Of a stretch of DNA of 64,000 bases, positions 34,392 through 43,216 are shown in pieces. Both the position numbers and the translations under genes were made by a program. The stretch is from positions 1,798,001-1,862,000 of the forward strand of contig NC_012669.1 in assembly GCF_000023105.1 (NCBI RefSeq). The letters are read 5' to 3'. The notes under the pieces were generated by a model. That model worked only from the letters and a program-made list of their open reading frames with translations, searched no databases and had not been told where the DNA came from. Position 1 is the stretch's first letter, and every line of letters begins with the position of its first letter. This stretch comes from Beutenbergia cavernae DSM 12333 (GTDB taxonomy: Bacteria; Actinomycetota; Actinomycetes; Actinomycetales; Beutenbergiaceae).

Positions 34392-37190
34392 CTACCAGCG
34401 GTTGCGTACGTCCTCGGCCCAGCCGACCACGTCGGCGACGCGCACCCAGGCGCCGTCGTCGTCGCGCACACGACCCGACCAGTGCCCGAAGCACTGGTGG
34501 GTCCGCGACGAGAAGACCCGGAGGTCGGTGACCGAGCGCTTGAGGTGGAACGGCGTGAACGTCAGGTCGACACGCTCGCCGTGGATCCGCCAGGGCGCCA
34601 TCCAGTCTGCGGTGTCGTAGTCCCAGACGAGCTCCTCGCTGATCTTGGACAGGCGACCGTCGACCACCAGCGCGTTCTCCACCGAGCCCGTACCGTCGGT
34701 CCACCTCCCGCCGACCTGGATGCCGATCACCCGCCCGTCGGTGCGGCCCGAGCCCGCTCCCCAGTTCCAGCTCACGGCGTAGGGCCAACGCCCGCGGCCG
34801 TGGTCCAGCGTCGCCCACGACTCGCTCGCGGGGACGTCGGCGGCGACTCCGTCGATCCAGACCGTGCCGCTCGCCGGGCGGGCGACGTCCTTGACCGTGT
34901 ACTGGAAGAGGCGGTCGGTCCAGGGCACGACGACGCCGAGACTCTCGTGACCCTCCGGCCGGTGGGCCGTGACGTCGACGCGCACGCGGGCGCCGATCGC
35001 CCGGAGCCGGGTCCCGCCCGGGACCTCGTCGACGGCGATCTTCACCGCGCCCGTCCGGGACCGCACCCGGCCTGCGCCGAGTGTGCCGGGGAGCGAGGCG
35101 CTGCGAGGGCCGACGCCGATCGCATCGTGAGCGACGGCCTCTCCCGTGGCGCGGTCCAGCAGCCAGATCCCGTGCACCGCCGCATAGTCGATGTCGGAGG
35201 TGACGAGCGCGATCACGTGGGTGGGGGTCGTGACCGCCCAGTACTCCCAGCGCTTGTTGCGGCCCCGGCCCACGAGGCCGCGGCCGATGCCGTCGGTGTC
35301 GTGCAGCGGCGTCCGGGTCCAGCCCACGGCGTCGGGGTTCAACCGGCCGTCGGGGCGCGTGAGCGACACTCGCTCGGTGATCTCCCGCTCGCTCACGGCG
35401 ACCGGGCGCGCGGGGCCGCCGGCGGCGACCTCGAGCCGGTGGCGCAGCCTCTCGTTGGACGCGCGCGTGGCCTCGGCGTCCACCTTGAGCAGGCGACGGT
35501 CGTACGTCATGAGGCCGTTGGTCTCCTCCTCGACGTCCGCGAGCTGTGTGTAGACGAACGCCGCGAGGCCGTCGTCCACCGCCGGCCCGACCTGGGCATG
35601 CTGGAGGCGTAGGAAGGCGCGCTCGAACCGCTCACGGTCGGCGTAGCGGCGGTAGCCGAACTCCTTGTCGCTCCAGGTGTGGCCGGCGACGCGATGGGAG
35701 TAGCCGCCGTACTCGGAGAGCACCGCCGCCCGCGGGTCCGCGGCGTCGGCCCTCGACAGCCGGTACGGACGGAAGTAGACGTGCCGGCTGACGACGTCGC
35801 CGGCGCCCTGGTCGTACCAGCCGCTCGCGTGGTCGATGGGCCGGGTCGGATCCAGCTCACCGAGGCGGGCCGCGGCCGCGCGCGCGTCGAACTGGCCCCA
35901 TCCCTCGTTGAACGGCACCCACGCCGCCACGCTCGGCACGGAGCGCAGCAGCTCGACCGTGGCCTCCAGCTCGGCGGCGAACTCCTCCCGACCCTCGGCG
36001 TCCTGGCGCCCGAAGAGCGAGTACCTGGCGTCGCTGAGCCGGACGGGCAGCGCGACCGGCGTGGTGACGACGGCGGGCCGGTAGCTCCGCCCGCCGTTCA
36101 CGAGGTCCTGCCACACGAGCATCCCGAGCCGGTCGCAGTGGTGGTACCAGCGCAGCGACTCGACCTTGATGTGCTTGCGCAGCATGGTGAAGCCGAGGTC
36201 CTTGGCCGTCCTGATGTCATGAACGAGGGCCTCGTCGGAGGGAGCCGTGTAGAGCCCGTCCGGCCAGTAGCCCTGGTCCAGCAGGCCGGCGTGCAGGTAA
36301 GGCTCACCGTTGAGCAGGAGCCGGGTCCTGCCGTGGGCGTCCGGGCCGAGTCCGAAGGAACGCATCCCCACGTAGCTCGTGACGCGGTCCTCTGCCCACT
36401 CCACGACGACGTCGTGCAGGAACGGGTCCTCGGGCGACCAGCGCCGGATCGCGTCGCCGAGCGCGAGGCGGGTCGGCACCCCGACCGGCACGTCCCGCGC
36501 GACCAGCTCGTTCCCGCCGGCGCTCACGCGCACGTGCGCGGCGGCGTCGTCGTCCGTGACACCGCCCGGCACCACCGTCACCTCGACCTCGCCGTCCTGA
36601 AGGTGCGGCGTCAGCTCCAGTCGCTGCACCCACCGGCGGGGCACCGACTCGAGCCACACGGTCTGCCAGATGCCCGACTGCGGCGTGTACCAGATGCCGC
36701 CACGCTCGAGCCTCTGCTTGCCGCGGCTGCGGTGGGAGGTGTCGGTGACGTCGTGGACGCGCACGACGATCTCGTGGTGCTCGCCGTCGGCCCAGGCGTC
36801 GGTGACGTCGAGGGCGAAGGGCAGGTAGCCGCCGCGGTGACCGCCGACCGGTGCGCCGTCCACCCAGACCTCGCAGTCCTGGTCGACAGCGCCGAAGTGG
36901 AGCAGCAGGCGCTCGCGCACGAAGTCCGCCGGGACGGTGACGATGCGCCGGTACCACAGCGCCTCGTCGGGCTGCAGCGTCCGGCCGACTCCCGAGAGGG
37001 GCGCCTCCGGGGAGAAGGGCACGAGGATCTCGCCGTCCCAGTCCTCCGGGTGGCCCCAGCGGTGAGCCGCGGTGAACGCGTGCTCCCACCGGCCGTTGAG
37101 GTTGAGATAGGAGTCGCGGACCAGCTGGGGCCGGGGGTACTGGGGCAGCACGTTCTCCGGGTCGAGGCTCTCGCCCCAAGGTGTCCTCAC
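34392..37190 (-). CDS. GH2 glycosidase fused to a DUF2804 domain
   Basis: A 932-residue protein. Residues 1 to about 590 form a GH2 enzyme (beta-galactosidase/glucuronidase superfamily): jelly-roll sugar-binding domain (CEVWVDGAPVGGHRGGYLPF), immunoglobulin-like domain, then a TIM barrel with acid/base E429 in VPFNEGWGQFD and nucleophile E493 in AVLSEYGGYSH. From about 595 to the end lies a DUF2804-like domain: REITERVSLTRPDGRLNP, GRNKRWEYWAVTTPTH, and terminal HQCFGHWSGR with WAEDVRNRW. DUF2804 is, as far as I know, usually a stand-alone protein, so the fusion is unusual. No signal peptide is visible, so it is probably cytosolic. GTG 37190 overlaps the MFS stop. Confidence 0.85.
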   Translation of the reverse strand: MRTPWGESLDPENVLPQYPRPQLVRDSYLNLNGRWEHAFTAAHRWGHPEDWDGEILVPFSPEAPLSGVGRTLQPDEALWYRRIVTVPADFVRERLLLHFGAVDQDCEVWVDGAPVGGHRGGYLPFALDVTDAWADGEHHEIVVRVHDVTDTSHRSRGKQRLERGGIWYTPQSGIWQTVWLESVPRRWVQRLELTPHLQDGEVEVTVVPGGVTDDDAAAHVRVSAGGNELVARDVPVGVPTRLALGDAIRRWSPEDPFLHDVVVEWAEDRVTSYVGMRSFGLGPDAHGRTRLLLNGEPYLHAGLLDQGYWPDGLYTAPSDEALVHDIRTAKDLGFTMLRKHIKVESLRWYHHCDRLGMLVWQDLVNGGRSYRPAVVTTPVALPVRLSDARYSLFGRQDAEGREEFAAELEATVELLRSVPSVAAWVPFNEGWGQFDARAAAARLGELDPTRPIDHASGWYDQGAGDVVSRHVYFRPYRLSRADAADPRAAVLSEYGGYSHRVAGHTWSDKEFGYRRYADRERFERAFLRLQHAQVGPAVDDGLAAFVYTQLADVEEETNGLMTYDRRLLKVDAEATRASNERLRHRLEVAAGGPARPVAVSEREITERVSLTRPDGRLNPDAVGWTRTPLHDTDGIGRGLVGRGRNKRWEYWAVTTPTHVIALVTSDIDYAAVHGIWLLDRATGEAVAHDAIGVGPRSASLPGTLGAGRVRSRTGAVKIAVDEVPGGTRLRAIGARVRVDVTAHRPEGHESLGVVVPWTDRLFQYTVKDVARPASGTVWIDGVAADVPASESWATLDHGRGRWPYAVSWNWGAGSGRTDGRVIGIQVGGRWTDGTGSVENALVVDGRLSKISEELVWDYDTADWMAPWRIHGERVDLTFTPFHLKRSVTDLRVFSSRTHQCFGHWSGRVRDDDGAWVRVADVVGWAEDVRNRW

Positions 37191-38494
37191 GACGGCGTCC
37201 CGACGAGCGCCGCGGTTCCCGCGCTCTCGTGACGGCGGAGCAGGCGCACGGGCACGACGACGGCCGCGACGACGAGCGCCGCGGTCAGGAAGATCCACGG
37301 CGTCGGCACCTGCTTGACGACGCCGAGATCGACGAAGGTCTCGTCGGCGCCGGCGATGACCGCCGCACCCAGGAACGGACCGACGACCATCGGGACGAGG
37401 ATCGCGAACACCATGCGCAGGCCCTGCACCTGGCCGGCTCGGTCGGGCGGCGTCAGGTTGCGCACGGTGGCGGAGATGGCGGCGACGCCGAGCATGAAGC
37501 CGGACATCATCACGATTCCCGCGCCGATCACGGGCAGCATGCCGCGGGCGAAGAACATGGCGATCAGGCCGGCGGCGTACGCGGCGGCGACCGGCAGGAT
37601 CCCGCGTGAGGGCCCGACCCGGTCGAGCACGCGCCCGCCGACGACGCTGATCACCGCGGCCCCGATCAGCACGGAGGCGAGGACGACGGCGTAGGCGTCG
37701 ATGTCGAGGTAGCGCTGCACGTAGATGATCAGGTACGGCAGGAAGACCTGCGTGCTGGTGCCGAGGACCGCCCAGGCGGCGAGCGCGAGGTAGAGCCGTG
37801 GGTTGGCACGGGCCGTTGCCGGGCGCAGACCGTGCAGCACGGAGGCGAGGTAGGTCCCACCCGGCCGTGGCTGGCGCGAGTCGCGCACGCCGAACCAGGC
37901 GATGACGCCGACGACGGCGGTCGCGGCCCCGACCACCGTGAAGAAGAGGCGCCAGTTCCCGCTCTTCGTCAGCGGGTCCAGGGCGCCGAAGACCACGAGC
38001 ATGGCGAGCAACGGCATCGTGGCGAGCACGCCGTCCACGCGGCCGCGGTTGCCCGGGTTCGTGCTGTCGGTCACCCAGGCGTTGAACGCGGCGTCGTTCG
38101 CCGTCGCGCCCAGCACGCTCATCACGCAGTCGAGCAGGATGATCGCGATGACGGCGACGACGACGGCGTCCATGGCCGGCGCGATCGACGCCGCACCGTC
38201 CACGCTGACCAGGCCGAACGCCGCCGTGCACGCACCCCACAGCACGTAGCCACCGGCGATGAGCTCGCGCCGTCGTCCGCTGCGGTCGGAGGCGGCGCCG
38301 GCGAGCAGGGTGGCCACCGTGGCGGCCAGGGCGCTGCAGGCCACAAGCGTGGCCAGCACCGTCGGGGAGTCGGTGATCGTGTCGTAGACGAAGACGTTGA
38401 GGTACATGTTCTCGACGGTCCACGCCAGCTGGCCGGTGAGTCCGAGGAGCACCACCCACAGCCAGAGTCGGCGCGGGACCGGGCTCTGTGTCAC
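37187..38494 (-). CDS. MFS transporter, probable glycoside importer
   Basis: A 435-residue protein with about twelve hydrophobic helices and the MFS loop motif GAASDRSGRRREL near 65-77. It is the first gene of a two-gene operon, its stop overlapping the GTG of the GH2-DUF2804 gene, so the natural reading is that it imports the glycoside that enzyme cleaves. The GTG start at 38494 lies six bases after a TAGGCT -10-like hexamer, a leaderless arrangement. Substrate class is inferred from neighbourhood only. Confidence 0.85.
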   Translation of the reverse strand: MTQSPVPRRLWLWVVLLGLTGQLAWTVENMYLNVFVYDTITDSPTVLATLVACSALAATVATLLAGAASDRSGRRRELIAGGYVLWGACTAAFGLVSVDGAASIAPAMDAVVVAVIAIILLDCVMSVLGATANDAAFNAWVTDSTNPGNRGRVDGVLATMPLLAMLVVFGALDPLTKSGNWRLFFTVVGAATAVVGVIAWFGVRDSRQPRPGGTYLASVLHGLRPATARANPRLYLALAAWAVLGTSTQVFLPYLIIYVQRYLDIDAYAVVLASVLIGAAVISVVGGRVLDRVGPSRGILPVAAAYAAGLIAMFFARGMLPVIGAGIVMMSGFMLGVAAISATVRNLTPPDRAGQVQGLRMVFAILVPMVVGPFLGAAVIAGADETFVDLGVVKQVPTPWIFLTAALVVAAVVVPVRLLRRHESAGTAALVGTPS

Positions 38495-38506
38495 GCGTGG
38501 AGCCTA
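38494..38506 (-). promoter_or_regulatory. Leaderless promoter -10 for the MFS-GH2 operon
   Basis: On the minus strand TAGGCT (38506-38501) is followed by six bases and GTG (38494-38492). No Shine-Dalgarno is present. Confidence 0.5.
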
Positions 38507-38591
38507 GGCGATCGCCGCCGGACGACTCGCTGCGACCTCGGTGCGGGTTGCGCGGCCACGAGCAGTCGCCCTGGCCCCCTCGCCCGAGGTG

Positions 38592-39251
38592 TCAGTCGTC
38601 GTCGCGGACGTCGATGACGACCCGCGTCGGGTTCTCCAGCGCGAACACCCGGAACGGTGCCTCCTCGTCGACTCCGAGGAACACCAGCGAGACGCCCTCG
38701 AAGATGCCGTCGTAGACGAGCTCCTCGATCTGTTCCGTCCCGACGTCGAGCCGAGCCGGCCCGTCGTAGTAGTCGCCGGCGTCCGGATCCGGGTAGGTCG
38801 ACCCCGAGATGGCCACGGACAGGATCGCGTCGCCGTCGAGGTCGATCGGATCGCCCGCACCCTGCGACGACGCCGAGTCGACGTACTCGGCCAACCAGCC
38901 GGGCGTGCCGGTGCCGGTGAGCTCGACGACGACCCGGTCGTAACCGTCGTGCGCGCCCGCACGGACCGCCGTCGGGTACAGCGCTGCCTCCACGGACGGG
39001 TCGGACGTGTCGGGCGAGGTGTCCGCGGGGAACGCCGGACCGGTCGCTGAGGCGTCCGGGTCGTCAGGCGTCGCGGTGCCGCTGCCGGAGGGAGCCGGCG
39101 CGCTCGGCTCGGCGCTCGGCTCGGCCGTGGCCGAGGGGCCCGACGACGGCTGGTCGGTGGGGGAGTCCTCTTCGCCCGGCGACCCGGTGCACGCGGCGAG
39201 AGCGAGCAACGACGCGAGGGCGACGGCGCCGACGGCGGCACGAGCTCGCAT
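38592..39251 (-). CDS. AMIN-like domain lipoprotein
   Basis: A 219-residue lipoprotein: signal peptide 1-20 with lipobox LAAC (C21), then a long Ser/Thr/Pro/Glu linker to about residue 80. A globular domain ends in GYDRVVVELTGTGTPGW, GVSLVFLGVDEEAPFRVF and NPTRVVIDVRDD, the pattern of AMIN-like domains that in other proteins hold envelope enzymes near peptidoglycan or septal sites. It probably sits on the outer face of the membrane; its partner is unknown. It is transcribed leftward upstream of the MFS gene, from which it is separated by a 97-base gap with its own promoter. Confidence 0.8.
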   Translation of the reverse strand: MRARAAVGAVALASLLALAACTGSPGEEDSPTDQPSSGPSATAEPSAEPSAPAPSGSGTATPDDPDASATGPAFPADTSPDTSDPSVEAALYPTAVRAGAHDGYDRVVVELTGTGTPGWLAEYVDSASSQGAGDPIDLDGDAILSVAISGSTYPDPDAGDYYDGPARLDVGTEQIEELVYDGIFEGVSLVFLGVDEEAPFRVFALENPTRVVIDVRDDD

Positions 39252-39280
39252 GGCGACCTCCCTGCTCGGGGAGGCCCATG

Positions 39281-40453
39281 CTAGGAGCGCGCCGCGCCCG
39301 TCGCGCGCCGCAACGCCGCGTCGAGGTCGCGCCACAGGTCCTCGACGTCCTCGATCCCGACGGACAGGCGCAGCAGGTCGTCCGGGACCGTCGCCGCCTC
39401 CGAGGCGAACCGGCGTCGTCGCTCCAGGCTCGACTCCACCCCGCCGAGACTGGTCGCCGGCACCCACAGCACCACGGAGCGTGCCACGCCGTCGGCCGCA
39501 GCCTCCCCACCCCGCGGACGCAGGGCGATGATCGAGCCGAATCCGGACATCTGGGCGGCGGCGAGGGCGTGCTGCGGGTGGTCCGGCAGCCCCGGGTGGC
39601 TGACGGCGAGGACGTCGGGGTGCTCCCGCAGCCGGCGAGCGAGCTCGAGCGCGTTCGCCTGCGACCGCTCGACCCGCAGCGCGAGCGTGCGCAACCCTCG
39701 CAGCGCGAGCCACGCCTCCCACGGTCCGGCGATCGCACCTCCGATCGTCCGGCGGGTGTGCAGCACGGACCGCAGCTCGGCGTCGCTCGTGACAGCCGCG
39801 CCGAGCACCACGTCGGAGTGCCCGGCCAGGTACTTCGTGACCGAGTGGACGACGACGTCCGCCCCGAGCTCGAGCGGCCGCTGCGCCAGCGGCGTCGCGA
39901 ACGTGTTGTCGACGACGACGAGCGCCCCGCGCGCGTGCGCCGCCTCGCTGACGGCGCGGATGTCGGCGATCTCGAGCGTCGGGTTCGTGGGCGTCTCGAG
40001 CCACACGAGCGAGGCGGCCGGACCGTCGTCGTCGGCATCGATCGCCGCGACGATCGCCGCGGTGTCGCCCATGTCGACCTCGCGCACGTCGACGCCGGAG
40101 CGCGCGGCCACGTGCCGCGCCGCGACGAGGGTCGCGTGGTAGGCCCGGCTCGGCACCACGAGCCTCGTCCCCGGCGGCACGAGGTCGAGCGCCGCCGTGA
40201 CGGCCGCCATCCCCGAGGCGAACACGAGCGCCGGGTGCGCGGCGCCCTCCAGGTCGCCGATGGCCTCCTCCAGGCCGTGCCACGTCTCCGTGTCCATCCG
40301 TGCGTACACGAGGTTGCCGTCGTCCGGCGCTCCGGTGCCCACGTAGGTGGAGGACAGCACGACCGGCGGGTTCACGGGCGCCTGCTCGACGCGGTCGGGT
40401 CGGCCGGCGGCGACGACCAGGGTGCCGGGGCGCAGTCCGTGCGGGTGGCTCAC
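39281..40453 (-). CDS. Cystathionine gamma-synthase/lyase-like PLP enzyme
   Basis: A 390-residue Cys/Met-metabolism PLP enzyme. The Schiff-base lysine is K207 in SVTKYLAGHSDVVLG, the pyridine-nitrogen aspartate D182 in VVVDNTFATP, with YARMDTETWHGLEEAI and SLGGVESSLERR also family-typical. It may act as a cystathionine gamma-synthase or lyase; members of this fold cannot be told apart by motif alone. GTG 40453 is preceded by TAGGCT with six bases between. It is divergent from ddl, with 61 bases between the two starts and both -10s inside that gap. Confidence 0.9.
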   Translation of the reverse strand: MSHPHGLRPGTLVVAAGRPDRVEQAPVNPPVVLSSTYVGTGAPDDGNLVYARMDTETWHGLEEAIGDLEGAAHPALVFASGMAAVTAALDLVPPGTRLVVPSRAYHATLVAARHVAARSGVDVREVDMGDTAAIVAAIDADDDGPAASLVWLETPTNPTLEIADIRAVSEAAHARGALVVVDNTFATPLAQRPLELGADVVVHSVTKYLAGHSDVVLGAAVTSDAELRSVLHTRRTIGGAIAGPWEAWLALRGLRTLALRVERSQANALELARRLREHPDVLAVSHPGLPDHPQHALAAAQMSGFGSIIALRPRGGEAAADGVARSVVLWVPATSLGGVESSLERRRRFASEAATVPDDLLRLSVGIEDVEDLWRDLDAALRRATGAARS

Positions 40454-40465
40454 CCCGGCAGCCTA
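40453..40465 (-). promoter_or_regulatory. Leaderless promoter -10 for the PLP enzyme
   Basis: On the minus strand TAGGCT (40465-40460), six bases, then GTG (40453-40451). Confidence 0.5.
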
Positions 40466-40500
40466 CGGCGCGCGAGCGGCCCGGGGCCGTGGCCGGCGGG

Positions 40501-40515
40501 TAGTCTCGCCGACGA
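40501..40515 (+). promoter_or_regulatory. Leaderless promoter -10 for ddl
   Basis: TAGTCT at 40501-40506, eight bases, then ATG at 40515, with no Shine-Dalgarno. Confidence 0.5.
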
Positions 40516-41633
40516 TGAGTCACCAGAGGATCCGCGTCGCCATCGTGTTCGGCGGGCGCAGCGGAGAGCACGCCGTCAGCGCCGCGACCGCCGCCGGCGT
40601 GCTGGGCGCGATCGACCGCGGGAAGTACGACGTCGTCCCGGTCGGGATCACCAGGTCGGGAGAGTGGGTGCTCGCCGCCGACGACGCCGGTGCGCTCGAG
40701 ATCCGGGACGGGCACGTCCCGGAGGTGGACGCCACGGGCGACGGGCGCCTCCTCGTGCCGTTCGGGTCCGGCCCGGCGCAGCTCGTCGTGCTCTCACCGG
40801 GCGCCCCGCCGAACGAGCTGGCCGGCGTCGACGTCGTCCTCCCGCTCCTGCACGGCCCGTTCGGTGAGGACGGCACCATCCAGGGGATGCTCGAGCTGGC
40901 CGGCGTGCCGTACGTCGGGTCGGGCGTGCTCGCGTCCGCGGCGGGGATGGACAAGCACTACATGAAGGTCGTGCTGGCTGGTGCGGGCCTGCCGGTCGGG
41001 CCCTACACCGTCCTCACCCCGAGCGCGTGGCGCCGCGATCGTGCCGCGTGCCTCGACCAGGTCGCCTCGCTCGGCCTGCCGGTCTTCGTCAAGCCCGCCC
41101 GCGCCGGCTCGAGCATCGGGATCACCCGCGTCGAGAGCCTCGACCGCCTGGTCGAGGCGATCGAGGAGGCGCAGCGGCACGACCCGAAGGTGATCGTCGA
41201 GGCGGCGATCACGGGCCGCGAGATCGAGGTCGCCGTCCTGGAGGGCCGCGGCGACGAGCCGCCGCGCACCACGATGCCGGGGGAGATCGTCGTCACCAAC
41301 GCCGAGCACGGGTTCTACGACTACGAGGCCAAGTACTTCGACTCCGCCGGCGTGGACCTGCGCTGCCCGGCGGACCTCCCGCCCGGCGTCGCGGACGAGG
41401 CACGCCGCCTGGCGGCGGAGGCGTTCGACGCGCTCGGCTGCGAGGGTCTGGCGCGCGTCGACTTCTTTTACACGCCGTCGGGCACGCTCGTCGTCAACGA
41501 GATCAACACGATGCCCGGGTTCACGCCGTTCTCGATGTTCCCGCTGCTGTGGGAACGTTCGGGCGTCGCCTACCCGGAGCTCATCGACGAGCTGCTCCAG
41601 CTCGCCCTCGCCCGGCCCACCGGACTGCGCTGA
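40515..41633 (+). CDS. ddl: D-alanine--D-alanine ligase
   Basis: A 372-residue ATP-grasp enzyme that makes D-Ala-D-Ala for peptidoglycan in the cytosol. Motifs: N-terminal VAIVFGGRSGEHAVS near 8-22, PLLHGPFGEDGTIQG near 109-123, GLPVFVKPARAGSSIGITRV with the ATP-binding lysine, and metal-binding LVVNEINTMPGFTPFS near the C-terminus. The length fits the actinobacterial family. Its TGA abuts the stop codon of the convergent DUF3515 gene with no spacer. Start ATG 40515 is supported by the immediately following conserved strand. Confidence 0.96.
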   Translation: MSHQRIRVAIVFGGRSGEHAVSAATAAGVLGAIDRGKYDVVPVGITRSGEWVLAADDAGALEIRDGHVPEVDATGDGRLLVPFGSGPAQLVVLSPGAPPNELAGVDVVLPLLHGPFGEDGTIQGMLELAGVPYVGSGVLASAAGMDKHYMKVVLAGAGLPVGPYTVLTPSAWRRDRAACLDQVASLGLPVFVKPARAGSSIGITRVESLDRLVEAIEEAQRHDPKVIVEAAITGREIEVAVLEGRGDEPPRTTMPGEIVVTNAEHGFYDYEAKYFDSAGVDLRCPADLPPGVADEARRLAAEAFDALGCEGLARVDFFYTPSGTLVVNEINTMPGFTPFSMFPLLWERSGVAYPELIDELLQLALARPTGLR

Positions 41634-42143
41634 CTAGGAGACGTCGTCCAACGACAGGCACTCGCGGTCCTGCGGGATGACGCCGACGGCCGTCCCGACG
41701 TCGAGGAGCAGCGACGTCGCGTCGTCGCCCGCGTACTCCACGGGGACGACGACCTCGACGGCGGGCACCCGCCCGTAGGTCGTGAACGCGAACTGGCCGC
41801 TCCCCGCGTCCGGACCGACGTCGTCGTTCTCCGCGACCACCCAGTCGATCGACGTGCCGTCCGCCGCCTCCACGGTGATGCAGCGGTCCGTCGTGGGCCC
41901 GGGGGGCTCGACGCCGCAGCGCAGCGTGATCGGCGGGTCGCCCCACGCGCGCGAGGCCTGCGACGTCGTCTCGCGTCGCTCGGCGCCCGCGAGCGAGCCC
42001 GGCAGCGCGCGCAGCACCTCGGCGCAGATCGGGGCGGACGCGTCGGGCGCGGGATCGAGGCCGACCGGGCTCGCGCAGGCGCCGAGCACCGTGGACGCGA
42101 GGAGCGCTCCTCCGAGAACGGACACCACCGCACGCCTGGCCAC
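41634..42143 (-). CDS. DUF3515 family lipoprotein
   Basis: A 169-residue putative lipoprotein: signal peptide to about residue 22 with lipobox LGAC (C23), then a small domain with conserved cysteines (PICAEVLRALP; ITLRCGVEPPGP; TDRCITVE; QDRECLSLDD) typical of DUF3515, an actinobacterial family of unknown function consistently next to ddl and thiL. The location suggests an envelope role. GTG 42143 follows TAGGTT by six bases, and the gene is divergent from thiL with 32 bases between start codons. The stop codon directly abuts that of ddl. Confidence 0.88.
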   Translation of the reverse strand: MARRAVVSVLGGALLASTVLGACASPVGLDPAPDASAPICAEVLRALPGSLAGAERRETTSQASRAWGDPPITLRCGVEPPGPTTDRCITVEAADGTSIDWVVAENDDVGPDAGSGQFAFTTYGRVPAVEVVVPVEYAGDDATSLLLDVGTAVGVIPQDRECLSLDDVS

Positions 42144-42155
42144 CGCTCCAACCTA
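42143..42155 (-). promoter_or_regulatory. Leaderless promoter -10 for the DUF3515 gene
   Basis: On the minus strand TAGGTT (42155-42150), six bases, then GTG (42143-42141). Any -35 for this promoter would fall inside the thiL start region. Confidence 0.5.
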
Positions 42156-42163
42156 GCCCGCCA

Positions 42164-42176
42164 TAGGGTGCGGGAG
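42164..42176 (+). promoter_or_regulatory. Leaderless promoter -10 for thiL
   Basis: TAGGGT at 42164-42169, six bases, then GTG at 42176. The expected -35 position (about 42141-42146) overlaps the DUF3515 start codon. Confidence 0.5.
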
Positions 42177-43216
42177 TGACCCACCCGACCGCCCCCCTCG
42201 ACGGCCCCGGCGCCGTCGTCGGCGACCTCGACGAGACCGGCCTGCTCGAGCTCATCACGCGCCGTCTGCCGCACGCGTCGCACACCCTGCTCGGCCCCGG
42301 GGACGACGCCGCCGTGGTGGCGGCGCCGGACGGCCGGGTCGTCGTCACGACCGACGTGCTCGTCGAGGACCACCACTTCCGCCGCGTCTGGAGCTCCGGG
42401 GCCGACGTCGGCTGGCGGGCGGCCATGCAGAACCTCGCCGACGTCGCGGCGATGGGCGCGCGCCCGACCGGCCTCGTCGTCGCGCTGGTGCTCCCCGCGG
42501 CGACGCCGGTCGGCTGGGTCACCGCTGTCGCGGACGGCCTGGCGCAGGCGTGCGGCCCGCACGACGTCGGCGTGGTCGGCGGCGACCTCTCGGCGGGCGA
42601 GCGGATCGTCGTCGCCGTGACGGCGTTCGGCGACCTCGCCGGCCACCCGCCTGTGCGCCGTGACGGCGCCCGCCCGGGCGACGTCGTCGTGCTCGCCGGA
42701 GGGCTCGGCCGGTCGGCGGCGGGGCTCGCGCTGCTCGAGGCCGCCCGCCGCGAGGACGGCGCGCCCGACCTCGAAGCGCTCGACGACGACCCGTGCGTCC
42801 ACGCGTACCGGCGGCCCGACCCGCCGCTCACCGCCGGCGCGCGCGCCGCCCTGGCCGGGGCGACGTCGCTCCTCGACGTCAGCGACGGGCTGGTCCGCGA
42901 CGCGGGCCGCCTGGCCGCGGCGAGCGGCGTCGTCGTCGACCTCGACTCGGCTGCCCTGGTGGGCGACCACGACGCGCTCGCCCCCACGGCGGACGCGCTC
43001 GGCGCCCGGGCCTGGGACTGGGTCCTCGGTGGCGGCGAGGACCACGCGCTGCTCGGCACGTTCCCGCCCGACGCGGCCGTCCCGGAGGACTTTCGCCGGA
43101 TCGGGACCGTGCATCCCGCCGACGACGGCGCCCCGGGCGTCCGGGTGGACGGCTCACCCGCTCCGGTGGCCGGCTGGGATCACTTCGGCCCGGCCGGCGG
43201 CGCCTCCCGCCGGTAG
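42176..43216 (+). CDS. thiL: Thiamine-monophosphate kinase
   Basis: A 346-residue AIR-synthase-fold kinase that phosphorylates thiamine monophosphate to thiamine diphosphate. Conserved blocks: LLGPGDDAAVV at 38-48, VVTTDVLVEDHHFRR near 56-70 (metal-binding aspartates), VGVVGGDLSAGERIVV, SLLDVSDGLVRDAGRLA and VLGGGEDHALLG. The N-terminus is slightly long, with about 15 residues before the first helix. Its 3' end overlaps the convergent GNAT gene by 37 bases. No TPP riboswitch is recognisable upstream, which fits a promoter touching the start codon. Confidence 0.94.
   Translation: MTHPTAPLDGPGAVVGDLDETGLLELITRRLPHASHTLLGPGDDAAVVAAPDGRVVVTTDVLVEDHHFRRVWSSGADVGWRAAMQNLADVAAMGARPTGLVVALVLPAATPVGWVTAVADGLAQACGPHDVGVVGGDLSAGERIVVAVTAFGDLAGHPPVRRDGARPGDVVVLAGGLGRSAAGLALLEAARREDGAPDLEALDDDPCVHAYRRPDPPLTAGARAALAGATSLLDVSDGLVRDAGRLAAASGVVVDLDSAALVGDHDALAPTADALGARAWDWVLGGGEDHALLGTFPPDAAVPEDFRRIGTVHPADDGAPGVRVDGSPAPVAGWDHFGPAGGASRR

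Noticed and set aside
42100-42180. TPP riboswitch in front of thiL
   Set aside because: There is no room for a leader: the predicted -10 lies six bases before the start codon and no thi-box sequence is present.
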